The notes below the pieces were generated by a model, which worked only from the letters and a program-made list of their open reading frames with translations, was not told the origin of the DNA and made no database searches. From contig CAZUMS010000019.1 of the NCBI GenBank assembly GCA_964621525.1, positions 6,258 through 70,257 on the forward strand: a DNA stretch of 64,000 nucleotides. Reading direction: 5' to 3'. Each line of letters starts with the position of its first letter. Position 1 is the stretch's first letter. Below, piece by piece: positions 16,204 through 24,284 of the stretch. A program made the position numbers and the translations under genes. Origin of the DNA: CAZMGV01 sp964621525 [NCBI: uncultured bacterium]. Its GTDB lineage: Bacteria > JAGRBM01.

Positions 16204-16677
16204 CTACCGCTTCCACTCCCCGCTTTTGCCGCCGGCCTTGTGGACGAGCCGGATGTTCTCGATGACGATTCCCCGTTCCACCGCTTTCAGCATGTCGTAG
16301 ACCGTGAGCGCCGCCGCGCTGACGGCGGTGAGGGCTTCCATCTCGACGCCCGTTTCGCCGGTGGTGCGGACTGTGGCCCGGATGTGGACGGTGTTCTTGC
16401 CCGCCGGGAGGTCAGCATCGACCTCGACGCCGGTGACGAGGATCGGGTGGCAGAGCGGAATGAGATCGCTCGTGCGCTTCACTGCCTGGATGCCGGCGAG
16501 GATCGCCACCTGGAGGACGTCGCCCTTTTTCGACCGCTTCGAGCGGACGAGTTTCGCCGTGGCGGCAGACAGCCGGACGAACCCTTCGGCGGTCGCCGTC
16601 CGCTCCGTTCTGGCCTTGGCGGAGACGTCCACCATGCGGGGCTTTCCACGGGAATCGATGTGGGTGAGCTTTTTCAT
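16204..16677 (-). CDS. moaC: Cyclic pyranopterin monophosphate synthase MoaC
   Basis: A 157-residue molybdenum cofactor enzyme converting 3',8-cyclo-GTP to cyclic pyranopterin monophosphate, acting after MoaA. Signatures: M-V-D-V-S-A-K at the N-terminus, the substrate-pocket L-C-H-P-I, G-V-E-M-E-A-L-T-A-V-S-A-A-A-L-T and the Y-D-M-L-K-A motif with the catalytic Asp/Lys pair. Length is normal. It is convergent with the sigma factor gene (10-nt gap) and no other moa gene is nearby. Confidence 0.95.
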   Translation of the reverse strand: MKKLTHIDSRGKPRMVDVSAKARTERTATAEGFVRLSAATAKLVRSKRSKKGDVLQVAILAGIQAVKRTSDLIPLCHPILVTGVEVDADLPAGKNTVHIRATVRTTGETGVEMEALTAVSAAALTVYDMLKAVERGIVIENIRLVHKAGGKSGEWKR

Positions 16678-16774
16678 GGAAAAGATGCTGTTCCACGCCC
16701 GAGGGTAGCGGCAAGCGGTGGAAAAACGGCCGGGTTGTGGTTATAGGAGTGTCCCCTTGAGGGAGGCTGGTGCC

Positions 16775-16870
16775 GGGCACCTCTCCCCAACCCCTCTCCG
16801 CCTTTGCAGAGAGGGGCTCCGGGCTTCCCCCTCGACGTAAGGACGGAGAGGGGGACCGAGGGGGAGTGGT
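16775..16870. repeat. REP/MITE-like repeat abutting the metH start
   Basis: Two inverted repeats, CCCCTCT/AGAGGGG (16791-16797 and 16810-16816) and CCCCCTC/GAGGGGG (16827-16833 and 16848-16854), in a CTCTCCCCAACCCCTCTCC-type context typical of dispersed repeats. Related in style to the cluster at 6084-6263. Its right end meets the metH ribosome-binding site. Confidence 0.5.
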
Positions 16871-16884
16871 CAGGAGAGTCCGCC

Positions 16885-19800
16885 CTGAAGAACCCCGTCA
16901 AAAACTCCCGCTTCCTCGATGCCTTAAGCAGCCGTGTGCTCGTGTTCGACGGCGCCATGGGGACGCAGATCCAGACCTACAAGCTGACGAAGGACGATTT
17001 CGGCGGCAAGGCGGGCGCGAACGACTATCTGGTGCTGACCCGGCCGGACGTTATCCGGGAAATTCATACGAAATACCTGGAAGCCGGCGCCGACGTGGTG
17101 GAAACCTGCACCTTCCAGTCGACCCGCCTCCGGCTGGAGGAGTGGGGCCTCGCCGACAAGCTGGAAGAACTGAACGTGCAGGCGGCGAAAATCGCCCGCG
17201 AATGCTGCGAGAAGTTCTCGACGCCGGAGAAGCCCCGCTTCGTGGCGGGGTCCATCGGGCCGACCGGCTTTTTGCCCGGTTCCAGCGATCCGGTGCTGTC
17301 GAACGTCACCTACGACCAACTCGAAGAGCTGTTCTACGAGCAGGCGAAATACCTCGCCAAAGGCGGCGTGGATACGTTCCTCATCGAGACGTCGCAGGAC
17401 ATTCTCGAGGTGAAGGCCGCCGTCTCGGGCTGCGAGCGGTTCCGGAAGGAAGCAAACCGCTACGACATTCCCATCATGGCCCAGGTGACCCTCGACCAGA
17501 CGGGCCGCATGCTGCTCGGGACCGACATGGCGACGGCGCTTGCGATCCTGGAAGAGCTGCCCATCTCCGTGATCGGCATGAACTGCTCCACCGGCCCTCA
17601 GGAGATGCGCCAGCCGGTGCGCTACCTCGGCGAGTTCTCGTCGCTGCCGGTCTCGGTGATCCCGAACGCCGGCATGCCGGAGAACGTGGACGGCGAGGCC
17701 CACTACAACCTGAAGCCGGAGCCGTTCGCCGCCGAGCTCAGGGATTTCATCGAGAAGCACGGCGTCGCCGTCGTGGGCGGCTGCTGCGGCACCGGGCCGG
17801 ACCATATCCGGCTGCTGGCGAACTCGGTGGCGGGGCTGAAGCCCGGAAAACGGCCGAAGTTCCACCTCCATACGGTGGCCTCGCCCATCAAGGCGCTCCG
17901 CCTGGATATCGATAACCCGCCCGTCGTCGTGGGCGAGCGCCTGAACGCCCAGGGTTCGCGCAAGGCCAAGGACCTGATGCTGGCGAAGGACTACGACGCG
18001 CTGATCGCCCTCGGCAAGGAGCAGGTGGACGACGGCGCGCACATGCTCGATATCTGCACGGCCATGACCGAAGCGCCCATCGAGAAGGAGCTGATGCTCA
18101 CGCTCGCCCGGCGGCTGTCGCAGGAGTCGGATGCCCCGCTCATGATCGACTCGACCGAGGCGGACGTGATCGAGGCGGCGCTGAAGGTGATTCCCGGCCG
18201 GGCCATTGTAAACTCGATCAACCTCGAAGGGGACGGCTCAAGGCTTCACAGGATCGCGCCGCTCATCGCCAAGTACGGCGCCGTCACCGTCGCCATGACC
18301 ATCGACGACTCGGACCCCGAGATCAAAGGCATGGCGAAGTCCGCCGTCCACAAGGTCCGCGTGGCGAAGAAGATCACGCAGATGTGCGCCGACCAGTACG
18401 GCCTCGAGCCGGACCAGCTCGTTTTCGACGTGCTGACCTTCACGCTGGCGACGGGCGAGCAGGAGTTCAGGAAGAGCGCCGTCGAGACCATCGAGGGCAT
18501 CCGCTCCGTAAAGAAGGAAGTGCCCGGCGTTTTCACCGTGCTCGGCGTCTCGAACGTCTCGTTCGGCCTCACGCCGCCCGCCCGCCGGGTGCTGAACTCG
18601 ACGTTCCTCTATCATTGCGTCCAGGCGGGCCTCGATCTCGCCATCGTGAACGCCAAGGAGATAATTCCCTACACGGAGATCCCGAAGGACGCCCGCGACA
18701 TCGCCGAAGATCTCATTTTCGACCGTACGGAGGACGCGCTTCCGCGCTACATCAAGCATTTCGAGGGGGCGGCGGGCTCGGCCGCCTCGGACCCCCGCAA
18801 GGCGAAGATCGACCCTTCGCTGCCGGTCGAGCAGCGGATTCACGAGCATATCCTGAAACGCGTGAAGGAAGGGGTGATCGAGGCGCTGGAGGAAGCCCGC
18901 ACGCAGAAGGGCTATTCGCCGGTCGATATCATCAATAAAATCCTTCTGCCCGCCATGAAGGACGTGGGCGACCGCATGGCCACGGGCGAGATCATCCTGC
19001 CATTCGTGCTCCAGTCGGCGGAGGTGATGAAGAAGGCCGTCTCGCACCTCGAGCAGTATCTTGACAGGGACCAGTCGGTCTCGAAGGGGAACGTCGTCAT
19101 CGCCACTGTCTACGGCGACGTCCACGACATCGGCAAGAATCTCGTGAAGACGATCTGGTCGAACAATGGCTACACGGTCCATGACCTCGGCAAGCAGGTG
19201 CCGCTGAACACGATCCTCGCCAAGGCGCAGGAAGTGAACGCCGTCGCCGTGGGGCTCTCGGCTCTGCTCGTCACGACGTCGAAGCAGATGCGGTTCTGCA
19301 TCGAGGAGCTGGAAAAGCAGAAGCTCCCCTATGTGCTCATCGTGGGCGGTGCGGCGATCAACCGGGAATACGTGGCGCGCATCTCGATCAGCGACGGCGA
19401 AAGCCCGTACAGGAACGGGGTCTTCTACTCGAAGGACGCTTTCGAGGGGCTGAAGCACCTGAACGCCGTCGCCGATCCGCAGACGAGGTCCGCCTATGTC
19501 TCCGCCAACGTGAAGGACAACCAGGACCGATATTTCCTCTCGCTCCGGCGCGACGCCGAGAAAAAAGCCCGGGTCGGGGCGGGTATCGGCCTCACGAGCG
19601 CCGTCCGGCGGGATACGCCCGTTCCGAAACCGCCGTTCTGGGGCGTGAAAACGGTGAGTGAGGTTGATCTCAGGGATGTGTTCCCGCTGATCGACCGCAA
19701 GGCCCTGTTCGGCCACTCCTGGGGCGTCCTGAAGCGCAAGCGATCGCAGGAAGAGTACGACCGGGATATCCGGGAGACATTCGAGCCGCTGCTCCTCCGG

Positions 19801-20400
19801 CTCCAGGAACAGGCGATCCGCGAGAAGATCCTCAAGCCGCGGGCCGTCTACGGGTTTTTCCCCGCCTGGGCCGAAGGCGAATCGGTCGTCGTCTTCGACC
19901 CGGCGAAGCCGGACCGGGAACTGGGCCGGTTCACCTTCCCGCGCCAGCCGGACCAGGAATACCTCTGCCTTGCCGATTACGTCGCCCCGAAGGACCGGTG
20001 CCAGAAGGAAAACCTGAAGGACGTGATCGCCCTCGACGTCGTTACCGTCGGCGACCGGGTGGCCGAGGTCTGCAAGGATCTGGACGCAAAGGGCGACTAC
20101 TCCGGAAGCCTTTATCTCCACGGCCTCGGCGTCCAGACCGCCGAAGCGATGGCGGAGTGGATTCACCGGCGCGTGAAGTCGGAGCTGGGCGGCGCGAAGG
20201 GCCAGCGCTATTCGTTCGGCTATCCGGCCTGTCCGGACCTCTCGCAGCAGAAGTTCATGTTCGAGCTCCTCGGCGCCGAAAAGGCCATCGGCACCGTGCT
20301 CACCGATGCCTTCCAGATAGTGCCCGAGGCGTCCACGGCCGCTTTTGTCGTTCATCACCCCGAAGCCAAGTACTTCGGCGTCACGGGGAGCGGGGAGTAG
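16885..20400 (+). CDS. metH: Cobalamin-dependent methionine synthase MetH
   Basis: About 1,171 residues in four modules. The homocysteine-binding barrel opens with V-F-D-G-A-M-G-T and has zinc cysteines in M-N-C-S-T and G-G-C-C-G-T-G-P. The pterin-binding barrel follows (G-E-R-L-N-A-Q-G-S-R-K, V-N-S-I-N-L-E-G). The B12 module carries the lower-ligand motif Y-G-D-V-H-D-I-G-K-N, and the C-terminal AdoMet reactivation domain has F-G-Y-P-A-C-P. It methylates homocysteine from 5-methyl-THF and fits with the metF-like gene at 7.9 kb. The start is odd: no ATG/GTG gives the normal N-terminus. CTG 16885 has AGGAGAG 6 nt upstream and yields about 20 residues before DGAMG as in E. coli. TTG 16804 is in frame but lies inside a repeat with no ribosome-binding site. 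No cobalamin or SAM riboswitch was seen. Confidence 0.92.
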   Translation: MKNPVKNSRFLDALSSRVLVFDGAMGTQIQTYKLTKDDFGGKAGANDYLVLTRPDVIREIHTKYLEAGADVVETCTFQSTRLRLEEWGLADKLEELNVQAAKIARECCEKFSTPEKPRFVAGSIGPTGFLPGSSDPVLSNVTYDQLEELFYEQAKYLAKGGVDTFLIETSQDILEVKAAVSGCERFRKEANRYDIPIMAQVTLDQTGRMLLGTDMATALAILEELPISVIGMNCSTGPQEMRQPVRYLGEFSSLPVSVIPNAGMPENVDGEAHYNLKPEPFAAELRDFIEKHGVAVVGGCCGTGPDHIRLLANSVAGLKPGKRPKFHLHTVASPIKALRLDIDNPPVVVGERLNAQGSRKAKDLMLAKDYDALIALGKEQVDDGAHMLDICTAMTEAPIEKELMLTLARRLSQESDAPLMIDSTEADVIEAALKVIPGRAIVNSINLEGDGSRLHRIAPLIAKYGAVTVAMTIDDSDPEIKGMAKSAVHKVRVAKKITQMCADQYGLEPDQLVFDVLTFTLATGEQEFRKSAVETIEGIRSVKKEVPGVFTVLGVSNVSFGLTPPARRVLNSTFLYHCVQAGLDLAIVNAKEIIPYTEIPKDARDIAEDLIFDRTEDALPRYIKHFEGAAGSAASDPRKAKIDPSLPVEQRIHEHILKRVKEGVIEALEEARTQKGYSPVDIINKILLPAMKDVGDRMATGEIILPFVLQSAEVMKKAVSHLEQYLDRDQSVSKGNVVIATVYGDVHDIGKNLVKTIWSNNGYTVHDLGKQVPLNTILAKAQEVNAVAVGLSALLVTTSKQMRFCIEELEKQKLPYVLIVGGAAINREYVARISISDGESPYRNGVFYSKDAFEGLKHLNAVADPQTRSAYVSANVKDNQDRYFLSLRRDAEKKARVGAGIGLTSAVRRDTPVPKPPFWGVKTVSEVDLRDVFPLIDRKALFGHSWGVLKRKRSQEEYDRDIRETFEPLLLRLQEQAIREKILKPRAVYGFFPAWAEGESVVVFDPAKPDRELGRFTFPRQPDQEYLCLADYVAPKDRCQKENLKDVIALDVVTVGDRVAEVCKDLDAKGDYSGSLYLHGLGVQTAEAMAEWIHRRVKSELGGAKGQRYSFGYPACPDLSQQKFMFELLGAEKAIGTVLTDAFQIVPEASTAAFVVHHPEAKYFGVTGSGE

Positions 20401-20423
20401 GACGTGGGCTTTGTCCGGCTTTC

Positions 20424-20432
20424 TGGTATACT
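20424..20432 (+). promoter_or_regulatory. Extended -10 promoter candidate for hicBA
   Basis: TGGTATACT matches an extended -10 (TGnTATAAT-like). No good -35 lies upstream. Transcription would begin about 2-3 nt before the hicB ATG, implying a nearly leaderless mRNA. Confidence 0.4.
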
Positions 20433-20441
20433 TGGGAAAGT

Positions 20442-20684
20442 ATGAAGACGTACACCTTTCAGGTTGTGATCGAAAAAGAACCGGAAGACGCAGGTTACTA
20501 TGCCTATGTTCCGGCTCTGCCCGGCTGCTTCAGTAACGGCAGCACGATGGATGCCGCCCGGCGCAACATCCAGGAAGCGATCGGACTTCATCTGGAAACC
20601 CTGATCGAGCACGGCGAAGCGGTTCCCAGTGTCCGTCCCGAAGTCCGGATCGAAGAGATCTCGGTCAGCATGCCGGTTGGTTGA
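20442..20684 (+). CDS. hicB: HicB-family antitoxin
   Basis: An 80-residue HicB-type protein with the partial RNase H fold. Seen: T-F-Q-V-V-I-E-K-E-P and Y-Y-A-Y-V-P-A-L-P-G-C-F-S-N-G-S-T, the family core, followed by the A-x-x-N-I-Q-E-A-I helix. It should bind and block the HicA RNase encoded directly downstream and may repress the operon. It is shorter than HicB proteins with an added DNA-binding domain, so autoregulation would need another arrangement. The frame is open upstream into metH, but ATG 20442 starts the domain. hicA overlaps its stop by 4 nt. Confidence 0.85.
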   Translation: MKTYTFQVVIEKEPEDAGYYAYVPALPGCFSNGSTMDAARRNIQEAIGLHLETLIEHGEAVPSVRPEVRIEEISVSMPVG

Positions 20685-20914
20685 CGGTGGCCCCCCGCTT
20701 ACCGCAGGTTACTGCTGCGGAGCTTGTGCGGTTTCTGAAAAATCAGGGATACCGGGAAATACGGCAGAAGGGCAGTCATCTGGTGCTTCGGCATGATTCG
20801 AGGCCGCAGGTGACAGTTCCAATGCATGGCGGAGTGGACCTCGGGCGCGGGCTGGCTGCCCGAATACTGAAGGACGCCGGTTTTTCGGTCGAAGACTTAC
20901 TCGAGCTCAGGTAA
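20681..20914 (+). CDS. hicA: HicA-family mRNA interferase toxin
   Basis: A 77-residue YcfA/HicA protein with a dsRNA-binding-like fold. The catalytic histidine is in K-G-S-H-L-V-L-R-H, with upstream F-L-K-N-Q-G-Y and downstream V-T-V-P-M-H-G-G. Such toxins cleave mRNA and tmRNA when HicB is lost. TTG 20681 overlaps the hicB stop (TTGA); GTG 20687 is an alternative start, and the family core begins only at residue 10. Gene order is antitoxin first, a known variant. Confidence 0.87.
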   Translation: MTVAPRLPQVTAAELVRFLKNQGYREIRQKGSHLVLRHDSRPQVTVPMHGGVDLGRGLAARILKDAGFSVEDLLELR

Positions 20915-20923
20915 CTGCTCCGA

Positions 20924-21382
20924 ATGTCCCATCGCCGCCAGAAGACTTCAGTCCCGCCGTCTCCCGGCCGGAATCTCCTGCTGATCGGGGCGCTTTGTGC
21001 GCTTCTGGCCGTTTCCGTTCTGCTGACACGGAAGGCGGACCGGGTGGCGGTGGAAGCGGCGGATACTCCGGCGAGCGTGTCAGGCACGCTGGACGGGGCC
21101 GAAGCCTGGAGGCGGTTCGTGCTCCTGCCGATGCCTCCGGAAGCCGAGCCGATCGCTCCCACTCCCGGGATGCCGCTGGAGCTGCTGCGGTTTCCGGATC
21201 TCTATTTCTCTGCCGTTGCCGGGAGGGCCAATTACGAAACCCCCGAGGCCAGGGCCCGTGCGCTCCGGCTGTTCCGCAGGTACCGGGACCAGCTCCTCGC
21301 CCAGCAGGCTGCCGGCGACCGGACCCTTGGCGATGCCGTTGAACGATACAACCGGGCCATCGAACGGCTGGAGCGGGAGTAG
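20924..21382 (+). CDS. Hypothetical single-pass membrane protein
   Basis: A 152-residue protein I do not recognise. Residues 17-35 form one hydrophobic helix after a basic N-terminus (M-S-H-R-R-Q-K), so the body is probably periplasmic. The remainder is Ala/Pro/Arg-rich with a helical C-terminal end (A-R-A-R-A-L-R-L-F-R-R-Y-R-D-Q-L-L-A-Q-Q). It begins 10 nt after hicA and could share that transcript, although nothing ties its function to the toxin pair. Codon use matches neighbours. Confidence 0.6.
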   Translation: MSHRRQKTSVPPSPGRNLLLIGALCALLAVSVLLTRKADRVAVEAADTPASVSGTLDGAEAWRRFVLLPMPPEAEPIAPTPGMPLELLRFPDLYFSAVAGRANYETPEARARALRLFRRYRDQLLAQQAAGDRTLGDAVERYNRAIERLERE

Positions 21383-21486
21383 CTTTCTAAGAACCCCCTG
21401 TTTTTGCGCCCCGGATTTCATGTGAAATACTGCCGCTCGCCGGTGGAGGCGCATGGACGCCCCGCCAGGCGGATGGAGAATCCGGC

Positions 21487-22305
21487 ATGAAGATCAGACG
21501 TGGCATGGTAGCGGTAGTGACCGGAGCGGGCAGCGGCATCGGGCGGGCGACGTCGCTCGCGCTGGCGGCGAAGGGCTGCGATCTGGCGCTCGCCGACGTG
21601 AACGAGGCCGGCCTCGCCGAGACGGCAAAACTGGTTGCCGCCCGCGGCGTGAACGTCACCCGGCATGTCGTGGACGTCTCGAAGAAGGATCTCATGCAGG
21701 CGTTCGCCGGCGAGGTGGCGAAGGCCCACGGCAAGGTGAACATCGTCGTGAACAACGCCGGTGTCGCGGTGACGGCACCCCTCGAAAGCCATACGATCGA
21801 GGATTTCGAGTGGATCGTTGGCATCAACTTCTGGGGCGTCGTCTACGGCAGCAAGTTTTTCCTGCCCTATCTCCAGAAGGCCGGCGAGGGACACATCGTC
21901 AATATCTCCAGCATGTTCGGCCTTATCGGCCTGCCGACACAGGCGTCCTACTGCGCGACGAAGTTCGCCGTGCGCGGGTTTTCCGAATCGATCCGGGCCG
22001 AACTGGCGGAACAGAACATCGGCGTGACGTCGGTTCACCCCGGCGGCATCAATACCAATATCGTGAAGAGTTCCCGGATGGCGTCCGACGCCAACTCGGA
22101 AAAGATGAAGGAGAAGGCGGTGAAGTTCTTCGAAACCAAGACGCTGCCGCCCTCCGCCGTCGCGGATGCCATCGTCCGGGCCATCGAAAAGAATCAGGCG
22201 AGGGCGCTGGTCGCCCGGGAAACCTACGTGACGGACTACCTGAAACGCCTGTTCCCGGTGCTCACGAGCGAAATCGTGGCGAAAAACTACAAGCGCTTCC
22301 GGTGA
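21487..22305 (+). CDS. Short-chain dehydrogenase/reductase (classical SDR)
   Basis: A 272-residue NAD(P)-dependent oxidoreductase. Seen: the cofactor motif T-G-A-G-S-G-I-G-R-A (about 12-21), N-N-A-G, the catalytic Ser region I-V-N-I-S-S-M-F-G and the active-site Y-C-A-T-K. The post-catalytic V-H-P-G-G-I-N-T-N is typical. D-V-N after beta-2 favours NAD(H), weakly. Substrate unknown; related proteins act on lipids, steroids or polyketides. ATG 21487 lies 6 nt after GGAGAA. Monocistronic by spacing. Confidence 0.9.
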   Translation: MKIRRGMVAVVTGAGSGIGRATSLALAAKGCDLALADVNEAGLAETAKLVAARGVNVTRHVVDVSKKDLMQAFAGEVAKAHGKVNIVVNNAGVAVTAPLESHTIEDFEWIVGINFWGVVYGSKFFLPYLQKAGEGHIVNISSMFGLIGLPTQASYCATKFAVRGFSESIRAELAEQNIGVTSVHPGGINTNIVKSSRMASDANSEKMKEKAVKFFETKTLPPSAVADAIVRAIEKNQARALVARETYVTDYLKRLFPVLTSEIVAKNYKRFR

Positions 22306-22439
22306 CCCCTGCCGCGGGGCAGACCCCTTGTCAGATGTGCCGGGAGGCATGAAATTCCCTGCGGCGTCTGCTATCCCGGAATTGTGTGACCGGGATCATC
22401 GGGATATTCCCGGTGCCCGTGCGACGCTGAAAGCCGGAT

Positions 22440-23648
22440 ATGCCTGTTTTTGAATTCAAGGCCCAGGATGCTTCCGGGCGGCCCTATGAGGGCCGGATGG
22501 TGGCAGAATCGGCGGCCGAGGTGGTCTCGACCCTCGAAGGGCGTGGCTTTACCGGAATTTCCGCCGTCCCGGCTGCCAGCGCAGCCGAGACTCCCGTCAA
22601 GAAGTTCAGCCCCCGGGTCCCGGCCGGCGAAGTGGACCGGATCGAGAGCCTCGACAATCCGGCCCGCGGCATCGATATCGAGACCCGCTTCCAGGGTACC
22701 GATGCTGAAAACGCCGAGATCCGTTCGGTGATGAGCGGCCTGCGCCGGAACGCGTTCTGGTTCCTGGCGGTACGGGCGGCGATATTCGGGCTGATCGCGG
22801 TGCTTTTTGCCGCGAGCCTGAATCTCATCGACCTCACACCGCCGGATCAGATGACGGTTTTCTCCGTGGCGATGATGCTGCTGATCGTGCAGTTCGCCCT
22901 TGTGCGTTCGGCGCGCCGCGGACCGCTGGCTCCGCTCGCCGAATGGCAGCGCCTGCGCCAGCTCGCTCAGTACCGCAAGGCGGCCGAACTGCTGGAGAAG
23001 ACCCGGGCCAAATCCCATTTCCTGAAGCGGGTGCTCCCCGAGGGTTATTATCATGGCGAGCTGGCGGTCCTCTATGCGATGGACGGGGACCGTTCCCGGG
23101 CGCACGAGGAAATATCCCGTGCGGCGCAGGCCCGGCTGCCCGAGCCGTTCCTTTCCTACCGGACGGCGACGGTTCACCGGGCGCTCAAGGATTTCGCCGA
23201 GGCGGAGACCTGCTACAAGCGGGCCCTGGAAATGGACCCGACGTCGGCGATGCTCCGGGCGGAACTCGCGCTCCTTTATCTTGAGGCCGGGCGCGACTTC
23301 GAAACCGCCGAGACCCTCCTGAAGGAGGCGCTCGAGCGGGGCGGGCAGGGCAGAAGCGCCGGGCTCCTGCGCGGCTACCTCGGTGCGGTGTTCTTCCGGC
23401 GGGGCCGCATCGACGAGGCGGACCGGAACATCGAGGAAGGGCTCCGGAACATCCTTCCGGTCAACAAGCTCTCTCCGCTCGCACCGGTGGCAGCCGAGCT
23501 GTTCTATTACCGCGCCCTTGTCCAGAAGGCGCTCGGCCACAAGCGCCGGGCCCTCCGGGCGCTCCGTCAGGCGAAGAAGAACGCCCATAACCCCGATCTC
23601 CTGAAGCGCATCGGCAACGCCGAGCGGGAGATCCGTTCCGGCACCTGA
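22440..23648 (+). CDS. Membrane-anchored TPR protein with GspF-like N-terminal segment
   Basis: A 402-residue protein. Residues 1-45 (M-P-V-F-E-F-K-A-Q-D-A-S-G-R then A-E-S-A-A-E-V-V-S-T-L-E-G-R-G-F) copy the N-terminal pattern of type II secretion/type IV pilus GspF/PilC proteins, but no GspF membrane domains follow. Two membrane helices lie at about 103-122 and 133-152. A TPR-like region (about 170-400) shows repeats such as A-V-L-Y-A-M-D-G-D-R-S-R-A-H-E-E and F-A-E-A-E-T-C-Y-K-R-A-L-E-M-D-P. Likely a scaffold at the inner membrane; no secretion genes are nearby, so the role is unknown. Confidence 0.72.
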   Translation: MPVFEFKAQDASGRPYEGRMVAESAAEVVSTLEGRGFTGISAVPAASAAETPVKKFSPRVPAGEVDRIESLDNPARGIDIETRFQGTDAENAEIRSVMSGLRRNAFWFLAVRAAIFGLIAVLFAASLNLIDLTPPDQMTVFSVAMMLLIVQFALVRSARRGPLAPLAEWQRLRQLAQYRKAAELLEKTRAKSHFLKRVLPEGYYHGELAVLYAMDGDRSRAHEEISRAAQARLPEPFLSYRTATVHRALKDFAEAETCYKRALEMDPTSAMLRAELALLYLEAGRDFETAETLLKEALERGGQGRSAGLLRGYLGAVFFRRGRIDEADRNIEEGLRNILPVNKLSPLAPVAAELFYYRALVQKALGHKRRALRALRQAKKNAHNPDLLKRIGNAEREIRSGT

Positions 23649-23720
23649 GGGCGGGACAGCCCGTTTCCTCCCGGCCCTTCGCCGGGTTATCTGTTCCCCG
23701 GCTGGAGGCCCACGACGCCC

Positions 23721-24038
23721 ATGAACGAACAGGAGTTCCTGATCGCCTGCGACCGTTTCCTGCGGGAGATGGAAGACCGTGTCGATGCCCTGGGACGCGA
23801 GGACATCGAGCTGGATCCCGGCGACGGCAAGCTATCCATCGAGTTCGAGGACGGGACGAAGTTCATCCTGTCCCGCCAGCGGGCCGTGAGCCAGGTCTGG
23901 TTCGCCGAGCCGGGCGGCGGCTGGCACTACAACTGGAAGGATGGCCGCTGGATCTGCGACAAGCGGGGCACGGACCTCGTCAGCGATCTCGAAACCCTCA
24001 TGTCGAAAAAGGCCGGCGTGCCGGTGAAGCTCGGCTGA
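23721..24038 (+). CDS. cyaY: Frataxin homologue CyaY
   Basis: A 105-residue protein matching bacterial frataxin. It begins with an acidic first helix (F-L-I-A-C-D-R-F-L-R-E-M-E-D). Beta strands follow with L-S-I-E-F-E-D-G-T-K-F-I-L-S-R-Q, the conserved S-Q-V-W-F-A and a G-G-W-H-Y-N-W segment, ending in a helix (L-V-S-D-L-E-T-L). CyaY binds iron and the IscS desulfurase and adjusts Fe-S cluster assembly. No isc genes are in the window. Length is typical. Confidence 0.9.
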   Translation: MNEQEFLIACDRFLREMEDRVDALGREDIELDPGDGKLSIEFEDGTKFILSRQRAVSQVWFAEPGGGWHYNWKDGRWICDKRGTDLVSDLETLMSKKAGVPVKLG

Positions 24039-24055
24039 CCGGGACCGTCCATCTC

Positions 24056-24205
24056 ATGGATTACGAACGCGCCAGGCACCAGAAGCTCAAATGGGCCCGG
24101 CTTGCAGCGGACCGGCTGGCCTGCGAGGCGATCTGCCGGTTCCTGCTGGCCATGACGCAGGATGGAGAACCCTTCCGCCACCGCCGTTTCCAGGTGGTCC
24201 GGTGA
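24056..24205 (+). CDS. Possible small basic protein (49 aa)
   Basis: ATG 24056, 17 nt after cyaY, opens a 49-residue frame starting M-D-Y-E-R-A-R-H-Q-K and ending F-R-H-R-R-F-Q-V-V-R. It is Arg/Lys-rich with an amphipathic middle. No clear Shine-Dalgarno (GGGACC only) and no recognised family. It could be a real small protein or chance; position suggests translation after cyaY. Confidence 0.3.
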   Translation: MDYERARHQKLKWARLAADRLACEAICRFLLAMTQDGEPFRHRRFQVVR

Positions 24206-24221
24206 CTGCGCCGGAAAGTCT

Positions 24222-24277
24222 TTTGGTCATACCATAGTATGACTATTGGTTGACGTTTGGTCATACCAAAGTCATAC
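24222..24277. promoter_or_regulatory. Repeat array, likely operator of the mazEF-type module
   Basis: TTTGGTCATACCA occurs twice exactly (24222-24234 and 24256-24268). A perfect palindrome GTCATAC-CATA-GTATGAC lies at 24226-24243. A third GTCATAC is at 24271-24277. TGGTCATACCA is itself symmetric. The array surrounds and covers the promoter candidate, as expected for ribbon-helix-helix antitoxin binding. Confidence 0.65.
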
Positions 24278-24278
24278 T
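24250..24278 (+). promoter_or_regulatory. Candidate sigma70 promoter of the mazEF-type module
   Basis: TTGACG (24250-24255), a 17-nt spacer and CATACT (24273-24278). A start 7 nt after the -10 falls on the A of the antitoxin ATG, suggesting a leaderless mRNA. Confidence 0.5.
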
Positions 24279-24284
24279 TCGGAT

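Noticed and set aside
16678-16884. Possible cobalamin or SAM riboswitch before metH
   Set aside because: No B12 box or SAM-type core was found; the region is mostly a palindromic repeat.
18238-20358. Long open frame (706 codons) antisense to metH
   Set aside because: It mirrors a confidently assigned gene, has His/Arg/Asp-rich composition typical of high-GC antisense frames and shows no family motif.
20411-20432. TTGTCC as -35 for hicBA
   Set aside because: Only 10 nt separate it from TATACT, too short for sigma70.
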